Assembly: GCA_002701845.1 (NCBI GenBank)
Contig: NZXG01000008.1
Span: 1-64,000 of the forward strand
Source of the DNA: Pseudomonadales bacterium
Lineage (GTDB): Bacteria > Pseudomonadota > Gammaproteobacteria > Pseudomonadales > Ketobacteraceae
DNA: 64,000 bases
Direction: 5' to 3'
Shown here: one piece after another, positions 27,079-35,085 of the stretch
Layout of the letters: each line of letters starts with the position of its first letter
How positions within the stretch are numbered: the first letter of the stretch is position 1
Translations under genes and position numbers: made by a program
The notes under the pieces: model-generated
Databases searched by the model: none
The model's input: only the letters and a program-made list of their open reading frames with translations
Told to the model about the DNA's origin: nothing

Positions 27079-28308
27079 ATGAGCACGACTTCTCTGGACA
27101 AAAGCAAGATCCGCATTCTGTTGTTGGAGGGAGTCCATCAGTCCGCGCTGGATAACTTCCAGCGCGCCGGCTACACCAATATCGAGTACCTGAAAACGTC
27201 GCTGCCGGAAGACCAGCTGCAGGAGAAAATCGCCGACGCCCATTTCGTGGGTATTCGTTCCCGCACGCAGTTGACCGAGGCGGTGTTTGCCGCCGCCAGA
27301 AAACTCATCGCCGTGGGCTGCTTCTGTATCGGTACCAACCAGGTGGATCTCACCGCCGCCCTGAAACGGGGGATTCCGGTATTCAACGCGCCCTTCTCCA
27401 ATACCCGCTCGGTGGCGGAACTGGTGCTGGCGGAAGCCATCCTGCTGCTGCGGGGCATTCCTGAAAAAAATGCCGTGTGTCATCGCGGCGGTTGGCAGAA
27501 AACCGCCACCAACAGCTTTGAAATCCGGGGCAAGACCCTGGGGATTATCGGCTATGGCAATATCGGCGCCCAGCTCAGTGTCATCGCGGAAAACCTGGGC
27601 ATGAAGGTGATGTTCTTTGATGTGGTGACCAAGCTGCCCCTGGGCAACGCCATGCAGGTGGGAACCCTGGATGAGCTGCTGGAAAAGGCCGACATCGTTA
27701 CGTTGCATGTGCCGGAAACCGCAGCCACCCAGAATATGATCGGCGCCGAGCAACTGGCGCAGATGAAGCCCCAGAGCATTCTGATCAACGCCTCCCGCGG
27801 CACCGTGGTGGATATCGATGCCCTGGCCAACGCCCTCAGTGAACGTAAACTGCTGGGGGCCGCCATTGACGTGTTCCCGGTGGAGCCTCGCAGCAACGAG
27901 GAGGAATTCGTCTCCCCCCTGCGGGAATTCGACAACGTGATCCTGACGCCCCACATCGGCGGCAGTACCCTGGAAGCCCAGGTGAATATCGGCGCGGAAG
28001 TGTCGGAGAAGTTCATCAAGTACAGCGACAACGGCTCCACCATTTCCGCGGTGAACTTCCCGGAGGTGGCATTGCCGCTGCATGACAATGTGCACCGGAT
28101 TCTGCACATCCATGAGAACGTGCCCGGAGTGCTGTCCAATATCAACCGCCTGTTTTCCGATAACAATATCAATATCTGCGGCCAGTACCTGCAGACCAAT
28201 GAGGAAATCGGTTACGTGGTGATTGATATCGACAAGGCGGACAGCGACCTGGCCCTGGAAAAACTGCGGGAAGTGGAAGGCACCATTCGCTGCCGGATTC
28301 TGTATTAA
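27079..28308 (+). CDS. serA: D-3-phosphoglycerate dehydrogenase
   Basis: This enzyme catalyses the first committed step of serine synthesis. At 409 residues it has the E. coli-type length (410). The NAD-binding fold includes GIIGYGNIGAQLSVIAENLG, and the catalytic His is in LTPHIGGSTLEAQ. The C-terminal ACT domain (about 335-409) contains NVPGVLSNINRLFSDNNINI, the serine feedback site. The ATG at 27079 starts MSTTSLDKSKIRILLLEGVH. It is divergent from the D-2-hydroxyglutarate dehydrogenase gene, with which it is metabolically coupled. Confidence 0.97.
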   Translation: MSTTSLDKSKIRILLLEGVHQSALDNFQRAGYTNIEYLKTSLPEDQLQEKIADAHFVGIRSRTQLTEAVFAAARKLIAVGCFCIGTNQVDLTAALKRGIPVFNAPFSNTRSVAELVLAEAILLLRGIPEKNAVCHRGGWQKTATNSFEIRGKTLGIIGYGNIGAQLSVIAENLGMKVMFFDVVTKLPLGNAMQVGTLDELLEKADIVTLHVPETAATQNMIGAEQLAQMKPQSILINASRGTVVDIDALANALSERKLLGAAIDVFPVEPRSNEEEFVSPLREFDNVILTPHIGGSTLEAQVNIGAEVSEKFIKYSDNGSTISAVNFPEVALPLHDNVHRILHIHENVPGVLSNINRLFSDNNINICGQYLQTNEEIGYVVIDIDKADSDLALEKLREVEGTIRCRILY

Positions 28309-28317
28309 GCCGGCGCG

Positions 28318-28446
28318 TCAGCCCATAATGGTGGGGCAGGGTTTATCCTGCTCCACCGTGCCCTGGTCGGTTTTACATTGATAGACGGTCTGACAACCCG
28401 CCAGCATGCACAAGGTGAGCAGACAAACCAGCAAGCCAGGCTTCAC
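28318..28446 (-). CDS. Small lipoprotein, DUF4124-like
   Basis: A 42-residue peptide starting at a GTG (28446) with a textbook lipoprotein signal ending MLAGC, the cysteine being the lipid anchor. The mature part is YQCKTDQGTVEQDKPCP. It resembles the C-x(n)-DG-x(n)-PCP pattern of DUF4124 domains with two cysteines. The ribosome-binding site is weak, and an upstream in-frame extension to 28542 exists. It is convergent with serA. It is short enough that the call is moderate. Confidence 0.5.
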   Translation of the reverse strand: MKPGLLVCLLTLCMLAGCQTVYQCKTDQGTVEQDKPCPTIMG

Positions 28447-28567
28447 CGGCAGACCCGGCCTGACGCCCGCGTGACTGCCTATAAAATGACTAAAATCATT
28501 GGAAAACAATTCTGTAAGAATTTTACCGGCCCACTGGACCATATTCCGTTCCTCATCAACTCAGAGC

Positions 28568-29902
28568 TCAAGCCACGCCTGCGGCGCCCAATATCAGCCC
28601 CAGCACTGCACTCAATACTACCACCCGCAGAATGCTCCACTGCAACCAATAGAGCATGCCCAGGGCCGCCAGCATCCAACCCAGGGCCAGCCAGTCCAAC
28701 CCCTGGCCCAAGCCCCCGGGGAACAGTACATGCTGACCGAAGAACAGCGCCAGATTCAGGATCACCCCCACCACCGCTGCGGTAATGCCGGTGAGTGGCG
28801 CGGTGAGCCGCAACTGATTGCGGCTGGCTTCCACCAGGGGGCCGCCCAGCAGAATAAACAGAAATGAGGGCAAAAAGGTAAAGAAGGTCACCACGCAGGC
28901 CGCCAGAACGCCGGCGGCGGCAGGCCAGTCCGGCCCCAGGATTTGCTGGGACCAGCCACCCACAAAGCCCACGAAGCTCACCACCATAATCAATGGCCCC
29001 GGGGTGGTTTCCCCCAGGGCCAGGCCATCCATCATCTGGGCCGCGGTGAGCCAGCCGTAATGCTCCACTCCGCCCTGCACCACGTAGGGCAGCACCGCAT
29101 AAGCGCCACCAAAGGTGAGCAGCGCGGCCTTGGTGAAGAACCAGCCCATCTGCAGCAGCTCCCACCAGCCGCCCAGGGCCAGTAGCCCCATGGCCAGGCC
29201 CCAGCCACCCAGACCCAGCCCCAGCACCAGCAGCCAGCGGGGCCGGGAAAAGCGGGCATGGGCGGGGGTGGGGCTGTGATCATCCAGCAGCGCCAGGGCC
29301 TGGCTGGCCCCGGGCCCGGGTACCTTAGCTTGCGGAGTGAAAATAGCCGGCCAGCGGCGCCAGCCTATCCAGCCCAGCAGGGCCGCCCCCAGTAGCACCG
29401 CCGGATACGGTGCCTGCAACAGGGCCATGGCCAGAAATGCCCCCAGGGCGATACCCCACAGGAACCAGTGCCGCAATACCCGGGCGCCAATGCGCCAGGC
29501 CGCCAGCAATACAATTGCAGTTACCGCCGGCTTCACCGCGTAGAGCATCCCCGCCACCAGTGGCAGATGGCCGTAACTGAGATAAGCCCAGCTCAACAAC
29601 AGCAGCAACTGTAGCGAGGGCAACACAAACAAACCGCCGGCCACCAGACCGCCCCGGGCCCCGTGCAGCAGCCAGCCAATATAGGTGGCCAGCTGCTGGG
29701 CCTCCGGCCCCGGCAGCACCATGCAGTAATTCAATGCGTGCAGAAAACGACGCTCGGAGATCCAGCGGCGCTTTTCCACCAGTTCCTGATGCATCATGCT
29801 GATCTGCCCCGCCGGCCCGCCGAAACTGATGCATCCCAGTTTGAACCAGTAGCCCAGGGCCTGCCGCAAACTGACGTCGGGTGATGCAGGTAAGGACGAC
29901 AT
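28568..29902 (-). CDS. chrA: Chromate efflux transporter
   Basis: A 444-residue inner-membrane protein of the CHR family, which exports chromate. It has two homologous halves. The N-terminal half carries KLGCISFGGPAGQISMMHQE and LPGPEAQQLATYIGW; the C-terminal half has FTKAALLTFGGAYAVLPYV and LGETTPGPLIMVVSFVGFVG. The long two-domain form is the usual ChrA. The ATG at 29902 has GGGAG upstream. Regulation is not visible. Confidence 0.95.
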   Translation of the reverse strand: MSSLPASPDVSLRQALGYWFKLGCISFGGPAGQISMMHQELVEKRRWISERRFLHALNYCMVLPGPEAQQLATYIGWLLHGARGGLVAGGLFVLPSLQLLLLLSWAYLSYGHLPLVAGMLYAVKPAVTAIVLLAAWRIGARVLRHWFLWGIALGAFLAMALLQAPYPAVLLGAALLGWIGWRRWPAIFTPQAKVPGPGASQALALLDDHSPTPAHARFSRPRWLLVLGLGLGGWGLAMGLLALGGWWELLQMGWFFTKAALLTFGGAYAVLPYVVQGGVEHYGWLTAAQMMDGLALGETTPGPLIMVVSFVGFVGGWSQQILGPDWPAAAGVLAACVVTFFTFLPSFLFILLGGPLVEASRNQLRLTAPLTGITAAVVGVILNLALFFGQHVLFPGGLGQGLDWLALGWMLAALGMLYWLQWSILRVVVLSAVLGLILGAAGVA

Positions 29903-29988
29903 TGTCACTCCCACTATGGTCACGGAAATCATTGCCAGCGGGGCCGTGGCAGCCTACAGTCGGGGCTTCACCCTGCAGTAAGCCAGCC

Positions 29989-31347
29989 ATGAACGCACGC
30001 AGCCGGTATCTTGCCAACCTTAAATCGCTGTCGGATCAGCTGATCGCCATTCAGGCCCCCATCCGCATTCTGGACAGCATCAAGTGGCCGCACCTTTGGC
30101 GCCAGCAGTTTTTTGATGCTGGCATGAAACGGTTACCGAAAGTGGACGCCCACTTTTATCAGACCAGTAATACCCTGGGATTCGATCCCCACCACCAGCA
30201 ACAGGCGTTTCGGGACCTGAAACGGCAGATTCGCCGCACCCTGGACCCCCGCGATCCATTGGGCCAGCTGCTGAGCGCCACCGCCGATCAATATATCCAG
30301 GTGGTGGAGCTGCTGAAGGCCCGGGGCACCCCCGAATTTGGCAGGCTCAGTGTGGCGCTGTATGGCTCCGCCCGGGACCATCTGTTCGGCGACCGGCGTT
30401 CCCTGCTGGAGGTGGGGGAGCAACTCTGTGCCATCTTTTCCCAGCCCGCGGCCCAGCACGTGGACTTTGCCCAGCCCAAACAGCACCCGGCGGAAGCCGC
30501 CGTGGGGATTCTGCAACAGCGGCTGAACAAGTATTTCACCCGGGGCGAACTCAAGGTGATCCTGGCGGACGGTATTGTATCCGATGCCGCCGCCGGCGGT
30601 GACAGTATCAAGCTTAACAGCCGCTCAGTGTTCTCGGAGCGGGATCTGCGGGTGCTGGAAGTGCACGAAGGCTGGGTGCATGTGGGGACGACTCTGAACG
30701 GCCGGCGTCAGCCCCATGCCAGCTGGCTCAGCGTGGGCGCGCCCCGCATTGCCGCTATCCAGGAGGGGCTGGCATTGCTGCTGGAAACCCTCACCTTCAG
30801 CAGCTTCCCGTTTCGCGCGCGGCGGGTGGCGGACCGGGTCAGCGCCATTGATGTGGCGGAACAGGGGGCGGATTTTGTGGAAACCTTTCATCATCTGCGC
30901 AACCGGGGGCTGCCGGACAATGAAGCTTACACCACCACCCAGCGGGTGTTTCGCGGCGGGGTGGTTACCGGCGGCTCGGTGTTTACCAAGGATCTGTCTT
31001 ACGTGAAAGGCTTTGTGGAGAATGTGAATTTTATCCGCAGCGCCATCGGCGCCGGTTTGCCGGAGCTGATTCCCATGCTGTTTCTGGGCAAGGTGACACT
31101 GGAAGACATCCCGGTATTGTACGAGGCCTATCTGGAGGGCATCGTGGAACCACCGCGCTATCTGCCGGAGGTGTTCCGGGATCTGAGCGGCCTGTATGTC
31201 TGGTTCGGCTTTTCCAACGGCTTGTCACTGGTGGATATGAAACGGGTCCAGCGTCATTATCTGAAAACGTTCCAGGCCATCACCCCGGTCTGCCCCCTGG
31301 AAATGGCACCGCGCCAGCAACCTGATTCCAGCGACCCCCAAACCTGA
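29989..31347 (+). CDS. DUF1704/MATCAP-type metallopeptidase (QEGLA-motif protein)
   Basis: A 452-residue protein of the family annotated as flavohemoglobin expression-modulating QEGLA motif protein. The family (DUF1704) includes the eukaryotic tubulin tyrosine carboxypeptidases MATCAP. The zinc motif HExxxH is at 226-231 in LEVHEGWVHVGT. The QEGLA motif at 258-262 supplies a further Glu. The chain ends in a long helical region with the SYVKGFVENVNFIRSA block. The start at 29989 gives MNARSRYLANLKSLSDQLIA. The bacterial substrate is unknown; carboxypeptidase activity is inferred from the family. Confidence 0.85.
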   Translation: MNARSRYLANLKSLSDQLIAIQAPIRILDSIKWPHLWRQQFFDAGMKRLPKVDAHFYQTSNTLGFDPHHQQQAFRDLKRQIRRTLDPRDPLGQLLSATADQYIQVVELLKARGTPEFGRLSVALYGSARDHLFGDRRSLLEVGEQLCAIFSQPAAQHVDFAQPKQHPAEAAVGILQQRLNKYFTRGELKVILADGIVSDAAAGGDSIKLNSRSVFSERDLRVLEVHEGWVHVGTTLNGRRQPHASWLSVGAPRIAAIQEGLALLLETLTFSSFPFRARRVADRVSAIDVAEQGADFVETFHHLRNRGLPDNEAYTTTQRVFRGGVVTGGSVFTKDLSYVKGFVENVNFIRSAIGAGLPELIPMLFLGKVTLEDIPVLYEAYLEGIVEPPRYLPEVFRDLSGLYVWFGFSNGLSLVDMKRVQRHYLKTFQAITPVCPLEMAPRQQPDSSDPQT

Positions 31348-31408
31348 GCCTTGATCCTGATCTTAATAATCAGAACCTATCAAAAACTCAAAAAGGATTT
31401 ATTTTACT

Positions 31409-31432
31409 AAATGAGAATCGCTTGCAATTATT
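31409..31432. promoter_or_regulatory. Fur-box-like sequence upstream of the DUF2061 gene
   Basis: AAATGAGAATCGCTTGCAAT has the AATGAGAAT-N3-TTGCA arrangement common to gammaproteobacterial Fur sites. One heptamer (TGAGAAT) differs from TGATAAT at one position. The surrounding 60 bases are A/T-rich. It lies 47 bases before the start of the small membrane protein gene. Iron control is inferred. Confidence 0.5.
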
Positions 31433-31478
31433 AGGAGACTAAAGCGCCAATTCAGTCCCGCAGGGAGGGAGGTTGGAA

Positions 31479-31694
31479 ATGAAGAAGACGATGAGCTTTG
31501 CCACCATTCATATGGGCGTGGCGTTTTCAGTGGGCTACCTGATGACCGGTGACCTGGCGGTGGGTGGCGCCCTGGCTCTGGTGGAGCCGCTTTGCAATAC
31601 CGTGGCCTACTATTTTCATGAACAGGTGTGGAACCGATGGCAACGGCACCAGCCCCGGCGCGAAAGCCAGCCGGATCATACGATTCCCGCCTGA
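31479..31694 (+). CDS. DUF2061 small membrane protein
   Basis: A 71-residue inner-membrane protein of the DUF2061 family. It has two hydrophobic segments and the family pattern SFATIHMGVAFSVGYLMTGD followed by EPLCNTVAYYFHEQVWNRW. The ATG at 31479 follows GGGAGGTTGG. The upstream TTG is disfavoured. Function is unknown; the Fur-like site upstream suggests iron-responsive expression. Confidence 0.85.
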   Translation: MKKTMSFATIHMGVAFSVGYLMTGDLAVGGALALVEPLCNTVAYYFHEQVWNRWQRHQPRRESQPDHTIPA

Positions 31695-31725
31695 ACCTGA
31701 GCCAGCCCCGCCATCCGGGGCTGGC

Positions 31726-32151
31726 TCATTCCTCCAGCGCGTCCACGATACGCTGCGCAATTTCTTTCAGCTTCTCCTGATCCGCCATTTCCGCCGCGTG
31801 ACGGGTGTTGCGCAGGGTCTGGATGGAACTGGGCAGCAGATGGAAATGCAGGTGGGGTACGGTTTGCCCCGCCTGCTCACCACTTAGCTGAAACATCATC
31901 ACACCTTCGGTATTGAATGCCTTTTTGAGGGCATTACCCACTTTTTTCAGGGTCTCGAAACAGGGCCCATAATAGCTATTGGGCAGCTCAAACAGAGTCT
32001 CCGCCTCCACCTTGGGGATCACCAGGGTGTGGCCGTCCGCCTGCGGCATGATATCCATAAAGGCCAGGGTGTATTTGTCTTCATACACTTTGATACAGGG
32101 CATCTCCCCGCGCAGGATTTTGGCAAAAATATTCTGTTTGTCGTATGCCAT
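31726..32151 (-). CDS. HIT family nucleotide hydrolase
   Basis: A 141-residue histidine-triad protein. Members hydrolyse nucleoside phosphoramidates or dinucleotides. The triad is PHLHFHLLP (H100, H102, H104) and the N-terminus has FAKILRGEMPCIKVYED. The ATG at 32151 has GAGGGGCC upstream. It is convergent with the DUF2061 gene and divergent from the SDR gene. Confidence 0.92.
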   Translation of the reverse strand: MAYDKQNIFAKILRGEMPCIKVYEDKYTLAFMDIMPQADGHTLVIPKVEAETLFELPNSYYGPCFETLKKVGNALKKAFNTEGVMMFQLSGEQAGQTVPHLHFHLLPSSIQTLRNTRHAAEMADQEKLKEIAQRIVDALEE

Positions 32152-32315
32152 GTTGGCCCCTCTACTGGAACTGAAATTGAATATGGGAGCTGCTATTGGA
32201 ACCGCCAATGAAACGGTTCGAATCAGAGTCTTCGCCGGGCGGCGCGGACTCACCGCAGGTTGGTGCTTAGGCTAGCGCGAATGGGTGGGCCGCCGCAAGG
32301 ATCTGCGATCAGGGC

Positions 32316-32342
32316 GGTGAGCGGTGAAAGTTCACCTTCACC
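32316..32342. promoter_or_regulatory. Nested dyad upstream of the SDR gene
   Basis: GGTGAA-AG-TTCACC (32323-32336) is a perfect palindrome, and it is flanked by further GGTGA and TCACC arms that extend the symmetry to 27 bases. It lies about 50 bases before the SDR start. It is a candidate operator for an unidentified regulator, perhaps TetR-like given the geometry. Confidence 0.4.
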
Positions 32343-32392
32343 TGTGGCATAGTTAGTCCTGGACTGACCCATCCCCAAGTAAAGGAATTGTT

Positions 32393-33190
32393 ATGAACCC
32401 GGCTGCTGATTTACCCAGAACCGTCCTTATCACCGGTGCCTCCGCCGGCATCGGCAAAGCCCTGGCCCATGAGTTTGCCTGCCACGAATTCGATGTGGTG
32501 CTGGTGGCCCGCCGTGGCGACAAGCTGCAGCAGCTGGAGGCGGAAATCAAACAGCAGTACGGGCAGATGGCCTACCCCCTGGTGGAGGACCTGGCGGATC
32601 CGGACAGCCCCCAGCGCATCCATGACTGGTGCCGGCAACAGGGCCTGACCGTTGATGCCCTGGTGAATAACGCCGGCTACGCCCTGCACAGCGACTTTGT
32701 GGCCACCGAATGGAATACCCACCGGGACTTTATTCAGGTGATGATGACCAGCCTGGTGCATCTGTGCCACCTGTTCGCCCCCGCCATGCAGGACCGCGGT
32801 TACGGCCGCATTATCAATCTGGCCTCCATTGCCGCCTGGTCCCCGCAACTGAAGGGCAACCTCTACGGCGCCGCCAAATCCTTTGTCCTGGATTTCAGTC
32901 AGGCTCTGGATCTGGAACTGCGCCCCCACGGGATTCATTGTACCGCCCTGTGTCCGGGCTTCACCTTTAGTGAATTTCACGATGTGATGGGCACCCGGGG
33001 CTCGGTGAGCAAACTGCCCCGGTTTCTGTGGATGACCGCCGAGGAAGTGGCCCGGGAGGGCTTCGAGGCGGTGATGGAGGGCAAACCGGTGCACGTCACC
33101 GGACGCCTGAATCAGGGGTTGTCCCAGGTGATGGCGGCCCTGCCCGCCTCCCTTAAACACTATCTGGCCAAACAGCAAAAACTGATGTAA
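32393..33190 (+). CDS. Short-chain dehydrogenase/reductase
   Basis: A 265-residue NAD(P)-dependent oxidoreductase of the classical SDR type. The cofactor motif TGASAGIG is at 14-21, NNAG at 92-95, and the catalytic triad is Ser145, Tyr158 and Lys162 (YGAAK). The context resembles the DltE/YqjQ-like subgroup acting on lipid or acyl substrates, but the substrate is not inferable. It has a good ribosome-binding site (AAAGGA). A nested dyad upstream may control it. Confidence 0.92.
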   Translation: MNPAADLPRTVLITGASAGIGKALAHEFACHEFDVVLVARRGDKLQQLEAEIKQQYGQMAYPLVEDLADPDSPQRIHDWCRQQGLTVDALVNNAGYALHSDFVATEWNTHRDFIQVMMTSLVHLCHLFAPAMQDRGYGRIINLASIAAWSPQLKGNLYGAAKSFVLDFSQALDLELRPHGIHCTALCPGFTFSEFHDVMGTRGSVSKLPRFLWMTAEEVAREGFEAVMEGKPVHVTGRLNQGLSQVMAALPASLKHYLAKQQKLM

Positions 33191-33225
33191 AGACGCCCCC
33201 GCCCGCTTGACCCCAACGGAGCAAG

Positions 33226-33241
33226 CTGTATTCTTATACAG
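33226..33241. promoter_or_regulatory. LexA box (SOS operator) before the integrase gene
   Basis: CTGTATTCTTATACAG is a perfect CTGT-N8-ACAG LexA site with an A/T-rich centre and a following TA as in strong E. coli sites. It ends 11 bases before the ATG of the integron-type integrase. LexA control of integron integrases is established in Vibrio and in clinical integrons. Confidence 0.85.
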
Positions 33242-33252
33242 TATTTATTGGG

Positions 33253-34014
33253 ATGAGATGGGTGACTATGACCAGCCAGGAAACTCCAGACAACACCACC
33301 GGCGTGCTGACCCGCGCCGAACTGCGGGCGCTGTTTCACCAGCTGGCGGGCCGCGACTGGCTGTTGGCGGCATTGCTGTACGGCTCGGGGTTGCGCCTGT
33401 GGGAGGCGGTTCGGCTGCGGGTACAGGATCTGGACCTGGAGCGGGGCCTGCTCCACATCCGCCACCATCCCGGTCGGGGCAATCGCCAGCTGCGGTTGGA
33501 CCCGCAATTGATCCCCCATCTGCGCATCCACCTGGCCCATGTCCGCCAGCAGCATCTGCAGGATCTGAACCGTGGCGGCGGCGCAGTGCCACGAGCCGCA
33601 CCCGGCGGCACGGGTGTCGCATACACCCGCCGCTGGCACCAGCAGTATGTGTTCCCCGACGCCAGGGAGTCGCATGCTGCCCGGGGCCGCCTACGCCGCC
33701 GGCATGTTAGTGAGAGCACAGTGGAACAGGCGTTGCGACGGGGCCTGCAACGGGCCGGGGTTCGCACTCCGGCCACCAGCCACAGCCTGCGCCGGTGTTT
33801 CGCCCTGCATCTGCTGGAACAGGGCCACTCCCTGACCACGGTGAGGTATCTGCTGGGACATACCCCGGAATCGGCCCCGGGAACAGGATTCAAGCCTGTG
33901 GAGAGCCCCCTGCGGAGCCTGATGGGGGTACGGACCCTGGCGCAGCAGCTGCATAGCCGGCGCGGCCGGCATTCGGTGGAGGAGCCACAGGCCCTTTATT
34001 TAATTGCCAGTTGA
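33253..34014 (+). CDS. Degenerate integron-type tyrosine recombinase
   Basis: A 253-residue protein matching the catalytic half of integron integrases (IntI, about 320-340 residues). It retains YGSGLRLWEAVRLRV (Arg48), the IntI-type WHQQYVFP patch, HSLRRCFALHLLEQG (His177, Arg180) and LLGH (His203). The N-terminal SAM-like DNA-binding domain is missing. The usual Lys motif (GKGxKDR) reads PGRGNRQL. The tyrosine segment (TTMIYTHVL) is replaced by SAPGTGFKPVESPL, about seven residues shorter, with no Tyr in place. Strand exchange is therefore unlikely. No attI or attC sites are visible. ATGs at 33253 or 33268 are possible. Confidence 0.8.
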   Translation: MRWVTMTSQETPDNTTGVLTRAELRALFHQLAGRDWLLAALLYGSGLRLWEAVRLRVQDLDLERGLLHIRHHPGRGNRQLRLDPQLIPHLRIHLAHVRQQHLQDLNRGGGAVPRAAPGGTGVAYTRRWHQQYVFPDARESHAARGRLRRRHVSESTVEQALRRGLQRAGVRTPATSHSLRRCFALHLLEQGHSLTTVRYLLGHTPESAPGTGFKPVESPLRSLMGVRTLAQQLHSRRGRHSVEEPQALYLIAS

Positions 34015-34976
34015 GGGTGGCCGGGGTATCCGTCCAGATATTTGAGCGTGCGGGAGAATACATCCCGCCGGTACAGTTCCAGTTCGTTCACCACGTGATG
34101 CCGCACTTTAGGCAGATACTGCACCTGAGTGCCGGGGAAAACCCGCTGGAACTGAGGAATATTGTGTTGCCAGTCCACGGTTTCATCGCACTTGCCCTGG
34201 ATAATATAGAGCGGAAACTGCACCGGTTGATGATGTTCGATGTAGGGTATCCACTGTTTCAGCGCACCTACCCATTTGGCGGAAAGATGACGGGGTTGCA
34301 AAGGGTCCTGTTCCCGCAGAAAACGGGCGAATTCCGGGTCGTTGGAGTTGTCCGAAAACTTGCGCGCTACAAAGTCCCGGAAGGGGCTTACCAGGGAGTG
34401 CAGCCGCCGGTTGAAAAACCAGTGCACCGGCCGGATCAAAGGGGCATAGAACACTACCCCGGCGAAGGGGATGCGTTCCTCAAGGCCGGCGTAGGCCAGC
34501 AGGTACTCCGACACCACCGCGCCGCCGGTGCTCTGGGCCACCACATGCCAGGGCTCTGGCATCCGTTGGCGGGCCAGTTGCAACAACCGGTTGAAAACGG
34601 TGCCGTACTGGCGGAATGACGAAATAGCGGCACGGGAGCCCGAGGACAGCCCATGACCGGGCAGATCAAAGGCCACCACCCCATAGCCCCGCCGAAGCAG
34701 GGCTTTGATCAGATGCTGATAAAGGCCCACGTGATCGTAATAGCCGTGCACCACAAACACGGTACCGCGGGGTTGCGGAGGCAGGTAACTCTGGGCCACC
34801 AGCTTGAAACCGGCGGCTTTAAAACTCCCCATATGTACCCGCAGCTCCGGCATGCGGGCCTCGAAATCCAGGCCGTAAAAACGCCGATAGCGCAGGGCCA
34901 AAGGGGGCACGGCGCCGGGGTTTGCCGGGTTGAAGTCAGGCAGGGCCTGACGCAGTTCCACGGGGATCAGTTTCAC
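33996..34976 (-). CDS. Alpha/beta hydrolase, lysophospholipase-like
   Basis: A 326-residue serine hydrolase of the monoacylglycerol lipase/lysophospholipase (Hydrolase_4) type. It shows FVVHGYYDHVGLYQHLIKAL (oxyanion region), FDLPGHGLSSGSRA and the nucleophile elbow VVAQSTGGAVVSEY. A late VRHHVVNE supplies the histidine. I chose the GTG at 34976 because it has GGAG upstream and gives MKLIPVELRQALPDF. The longer frame runs back into the fba gene. Its end overlaps the integrase end by 19 bases, tail to tail. Confidence 0.85.
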   Translation of the reverse strand: MKLIPVELRQALPDFNPANPGAVPPLALRYRRFYGLDFEARMPELRVHMGSFKAAGFKLVAQSYLPPQPRGTVFVVHGYYDHVGLYQHLIKALLRRGYGVVAFDLPGHGLSSGSRAAISSFRQYGTVFNRLLQLARQRMPEPWHVVAQSTGGAVVSEYLLAYAGLEERIPFAGVVFYAPLIRPVHWFFNRRLHSLVSPFRDFVARKFSDNSNDPEFARFLREQDPLQPRHLSAKWVGALKQWIPYIEHHQPVQFPLYIIQGKCDETVDWQHNIPQFQRVFPGTQVQYLPKVRHHVVNELELYRRDVFSRTLKYLDGYPGHPQLAIK

Positions 34977-35032
34977 GGCCACTCCGTTGCGGCGAACGCT
35001 GCTGGGTCTTACCTTTGAGTATAAGATCGGTA

Positions 35033-35074
35033 CCGGGGCGGGGCCAGGTGATGATCCCACCCCTGCCGCCCCGG
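35033..35074 (-). terminator. Hairpin downstream of fba
   Basis: CCGGGGCGG (35033-35041) and CCGCCCCGG (35066-35074) form a perfect 9-bp GC stem. It lies 12 bases beyond the fba stop on the minus strand and before the hydrolase gene. No clear T-run follows. It is a terminator candidate for the glycolytic operon. Confidence 0.45.
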
Positions 35075-35085
35075 CGCGCCCGAAT

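Noticed and set aside
32205-32260. tRNA-like GGTTCGAATC
   Set aside because: No acceptor, D or anticodon stems can be built around it.
33191-34014. attI or attC recombination sites near the integron-type integrase
   Set aside because: There is little non-coding space and no paired GTTRRRY core with an imperfect palindrome. The downstream gene is a convergent housekeeping-like hydrolase, not a cassette.
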